From NCBI RefSeq assembly GCF_040096455.1, contig NZ_JBBMER010000001.1, positions 467,549-531,548 of the forward strand: DNA of 64,000 bases, in the 5' to 3' direction. Numbering within the stretch: position 1 is the first letter of the stretch; the number at the start of each line of letters is the position of its first letter. The stretch comes from Lachnospira rogosae (GTDB taxonomy: Bacteria > Bacillota > Clostridia > Lachnospirales > Lachnospiraceae). The position numbers were made by a program, and so were the translations under genes. The notes beneath the pieces are model-generated. The model worked only from the letters and a program-made list of their open reading frames with translations. It was not told where the DNA came from and did no database searches. Positions 62,739 to 64,000 of the stretch are shown here, in pieces.

Positions 62739-63638
62739 TTATCTGAGAAGTTTATCAATCTCATTAACTAACAATCCAATCTCTGGCTTAGATAACTGTA
62801 CATCAGCTCCTAATGCTTCTCCCTTAGCTCTCATCTGATCATTAATTAATGATGAGAATATAACAACTGGTATATTCTTTAATTTATCATCTGTCTTGAT
62901 AAGCTTTGTCAATCTGTGTCCATCCATTAATGGCATCTCTAAATCAGTTATAACACAAGCTACATCCATCTGTGCATCTTCTGAATCCTTCAGAGCAACA
63001 AGATTCTCCCAGGCCTCCTGTCCATTAGCACATAATGTAAGATTATCATATCCTGACTTAATAAGTGAGTCTGAAATAAGCTTCATAAGTAATGGAGAAT
63101 CCTCTGCAATTACAATATGTGCTTCATTCTTAGTTCTTCCTTCAAGCTTTTCAATATCTGATACTTTTAATCCTGTCTCTGGACTTATATCTGATACAAT
63201 TCTCTCAAAGTCAAGAATGATAATTAACTGTCCATTAATCTTAACAACACCTGTTGCAATTCCGCTGTCAGCACTGCTTATTGTGCTGTCTGGCTTAATA
63301 ATATCTGTCCAGGATACTCTATGTATTCCAACAACCGATGCCACATGAAATGCAACATTAAGCTTATTAAAATTAGTGATAATAAACATATCCTTTGTAA
63401 TATCTTTAGAAGGTGCACACTTAATAACCTTAGCTAAATCAACTATTGTTATCATTAAATCTCTTGGCATAAACACACCTTCTACACAAGGATGTGAATT
63501 AGGTACTGGTGTAACCTTGCTATATGGAACTATCTCTTTAATCTTAGCGACATTAATTCCATAATGATTCCCTCCAACTATGAATTCAAGCACCTCTAAT
63601 TCATTAGTACCACTTTCCATTAATATATTAGTTTCCAT
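62739..63638 (-). CDS. cheV: Chemotaxis protein CheV
   Basis: Scaffold of the chemoreceptor array with a regulatory domain. CheW domain (about 10-155; EFIVGGNHYGINVAKIKEIVP), then a receiver domain (about 172-295) with acidic AEDS near 176 and phosphorylatable Asp in CVITDLEMPLMDG near 232. Length 299 is normal. GGAGG lies ten bases before ATG 63638. It implies a motile, chemotactic cell; no other che genes are in the window. Confidence 0.92.
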   Translation of the reverse strand: METNILMESGTNELEVLEFIVGGNHYGINVAKIKEIVPYSKVTPVPNSHPCVEGVFMPRDLMITIVDLAKVIKCAPSKDITKDMFIITNFNKLNVAFHVASVVGIHRVSWTDIIKPDSTISSADSGIATGVVKINGQLIIILDFERIVSDISPETGLKVSDIEKLEGRTKNEAHIVIAEDSPLLMKLISDSLIKSGYDNLTLCANGQEAWENLVALKDSEDAQMDVACVITDLEMPLMDGHRLTKLIKTDDKLKNIPVVIFSSLINDQMRAKGEALGADVQLSKPEIGLLVNEIDKLLR

Positions 63639-64000
63639 ATAGTTTTATCCTCCATAAATCCCGTACTTTTATTGGAATATTATAACAAATCACATACATA
63701 ATTTCAATTGCTATTACATATAATTATGCAAAATATGAATATTGTCCAATATATTATCTACTTGAATACTTATATTTAAATGCTGATGTTTAAATACTGA
63801 TATTATTGTATATAACAATATTATTAAAACTTTCTAATCTATATAATATCTACATAATATATAAATTGATGATAATAAAAAAGAGGCTTTAAAGCCTCTT
63901 AAATAACAATTATTCACTACTCATTCAAAACTGCACATTAAATATATCTTATACATCCGTATCCTGTCAAGTACTTTCGTACTTTCCTTAAGAATAACTC
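63639..64000. other. A/T-rich region; possible rRNA operon trailer at the edge
   Basis: About 240 bases of A/T-rich sequence with no gene lie above cheV. The last 100 bases differ: on the minus strand they contain a hairpin AAGTAC-GAAA-GTACTT, a TTGACA word and TTTAATGTGCAGTTTTGAATG. That last stretch resembles sequence I recall next to 23S rRNA genes in Lachnospiraceae, just before a terminator. No rRNA gene body is inside the window. Confidence 0.35.
63875..63900 (-). terminator. Minus-strand terminator near window end
   Basis: The 20-base palindrome AAGAGGCTTTAAAGCCTCTT (63881-63900) is followed on the minus strand by TTTTTTATTATC. It ends a transcript that starts beyond the right edge. 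Confidence 0.85.

Overview
The window looks like the chromosome of a low-GC Firmicute of the family Lachnospiraceae. The evidence is the A/T-rich codon use, the GGAGG-type ribosome binding sites, a Tyr T-box, a SUF-only Fe-S system with SufU, SpoIIM, RqcH, and a two-domain 2-hydroxyglutaryl-CoA dehydratase activator fusion. The kduI/kduD pair (end of the pectin/uronate pathway) and CheV (motility) would fit a motile pectin user such as Lachnospira (Eubacterium) eligens; that species name is a guess. Most genes lie on the minus strand.

Layout. 1-2159: end of an ABC-2 type exporter (permease cut by the window edge, plus ATPase). 2400-5671: uronate genes kduD and kduI and a pyrimidine nucleoside phosphorylase. 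5881-10283: DAHP synthase, SpoIIM-like protein, NUDIX hydrolase, proC and an aminotransferase. 10720-17324: rny, recX, recA (LexA-type boxes around its promoter), pncC, pgsA, rimO. 17523-22845: AEC transporter, then a MoxR-DUF58-transglutaminase operon. 22930-29908: an Rrf2 regulator followed by sufCBDSU and, with no gap, glpK. 29971-34585: two divergent MATE transporters and hcp behind a Crp/Fnr-type promoter.

34736-41337 is an accessory island. It holds an operon of two FtsX-type permeases, an ATPase, a response regulator and a histidine kinase. Gene order and protein sizes are those of the pneumococcal vex123-vncRS locus. The island is flanked by gene debris: a 5'-truncated HNH nuclease gene in frame behind the kinase stop codon, and a ClbS/DfsB-family C-terminal fragment abutting rlmD. 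Between the fragment and the operon is an orphan plus-strand leader (promoter, 17-codon ORF, hairpin, terminator) with no gene behind it.

41338-53255 returns to housekeeping: rlmD, rpoZ, gmk, yicC, rqcH, tyrS with a T-box leader, a VanZ-like gene next to an 80-bp tandem repeat of hairpins, pyk, and a rhomboid-like membrane protein. 53519-64000 holds the 1406-residue activator/dehydratase fusion, a 39-residue membrane peptide gene with a palindromic promoter, ung, hisF, hisH, a 621-residue unknown membrane protein, a Sir2-like protein, cheV, and at the edge what may be the trailer of an rRNA operon.

The strongest candidates for something new are the island with its orphan leader, the palindrome-controlled 39-residue peptide, and the triple-hairpin 80-bp repeat. 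No CRISPR array, transposase, phage module or tRNA gene was seen.
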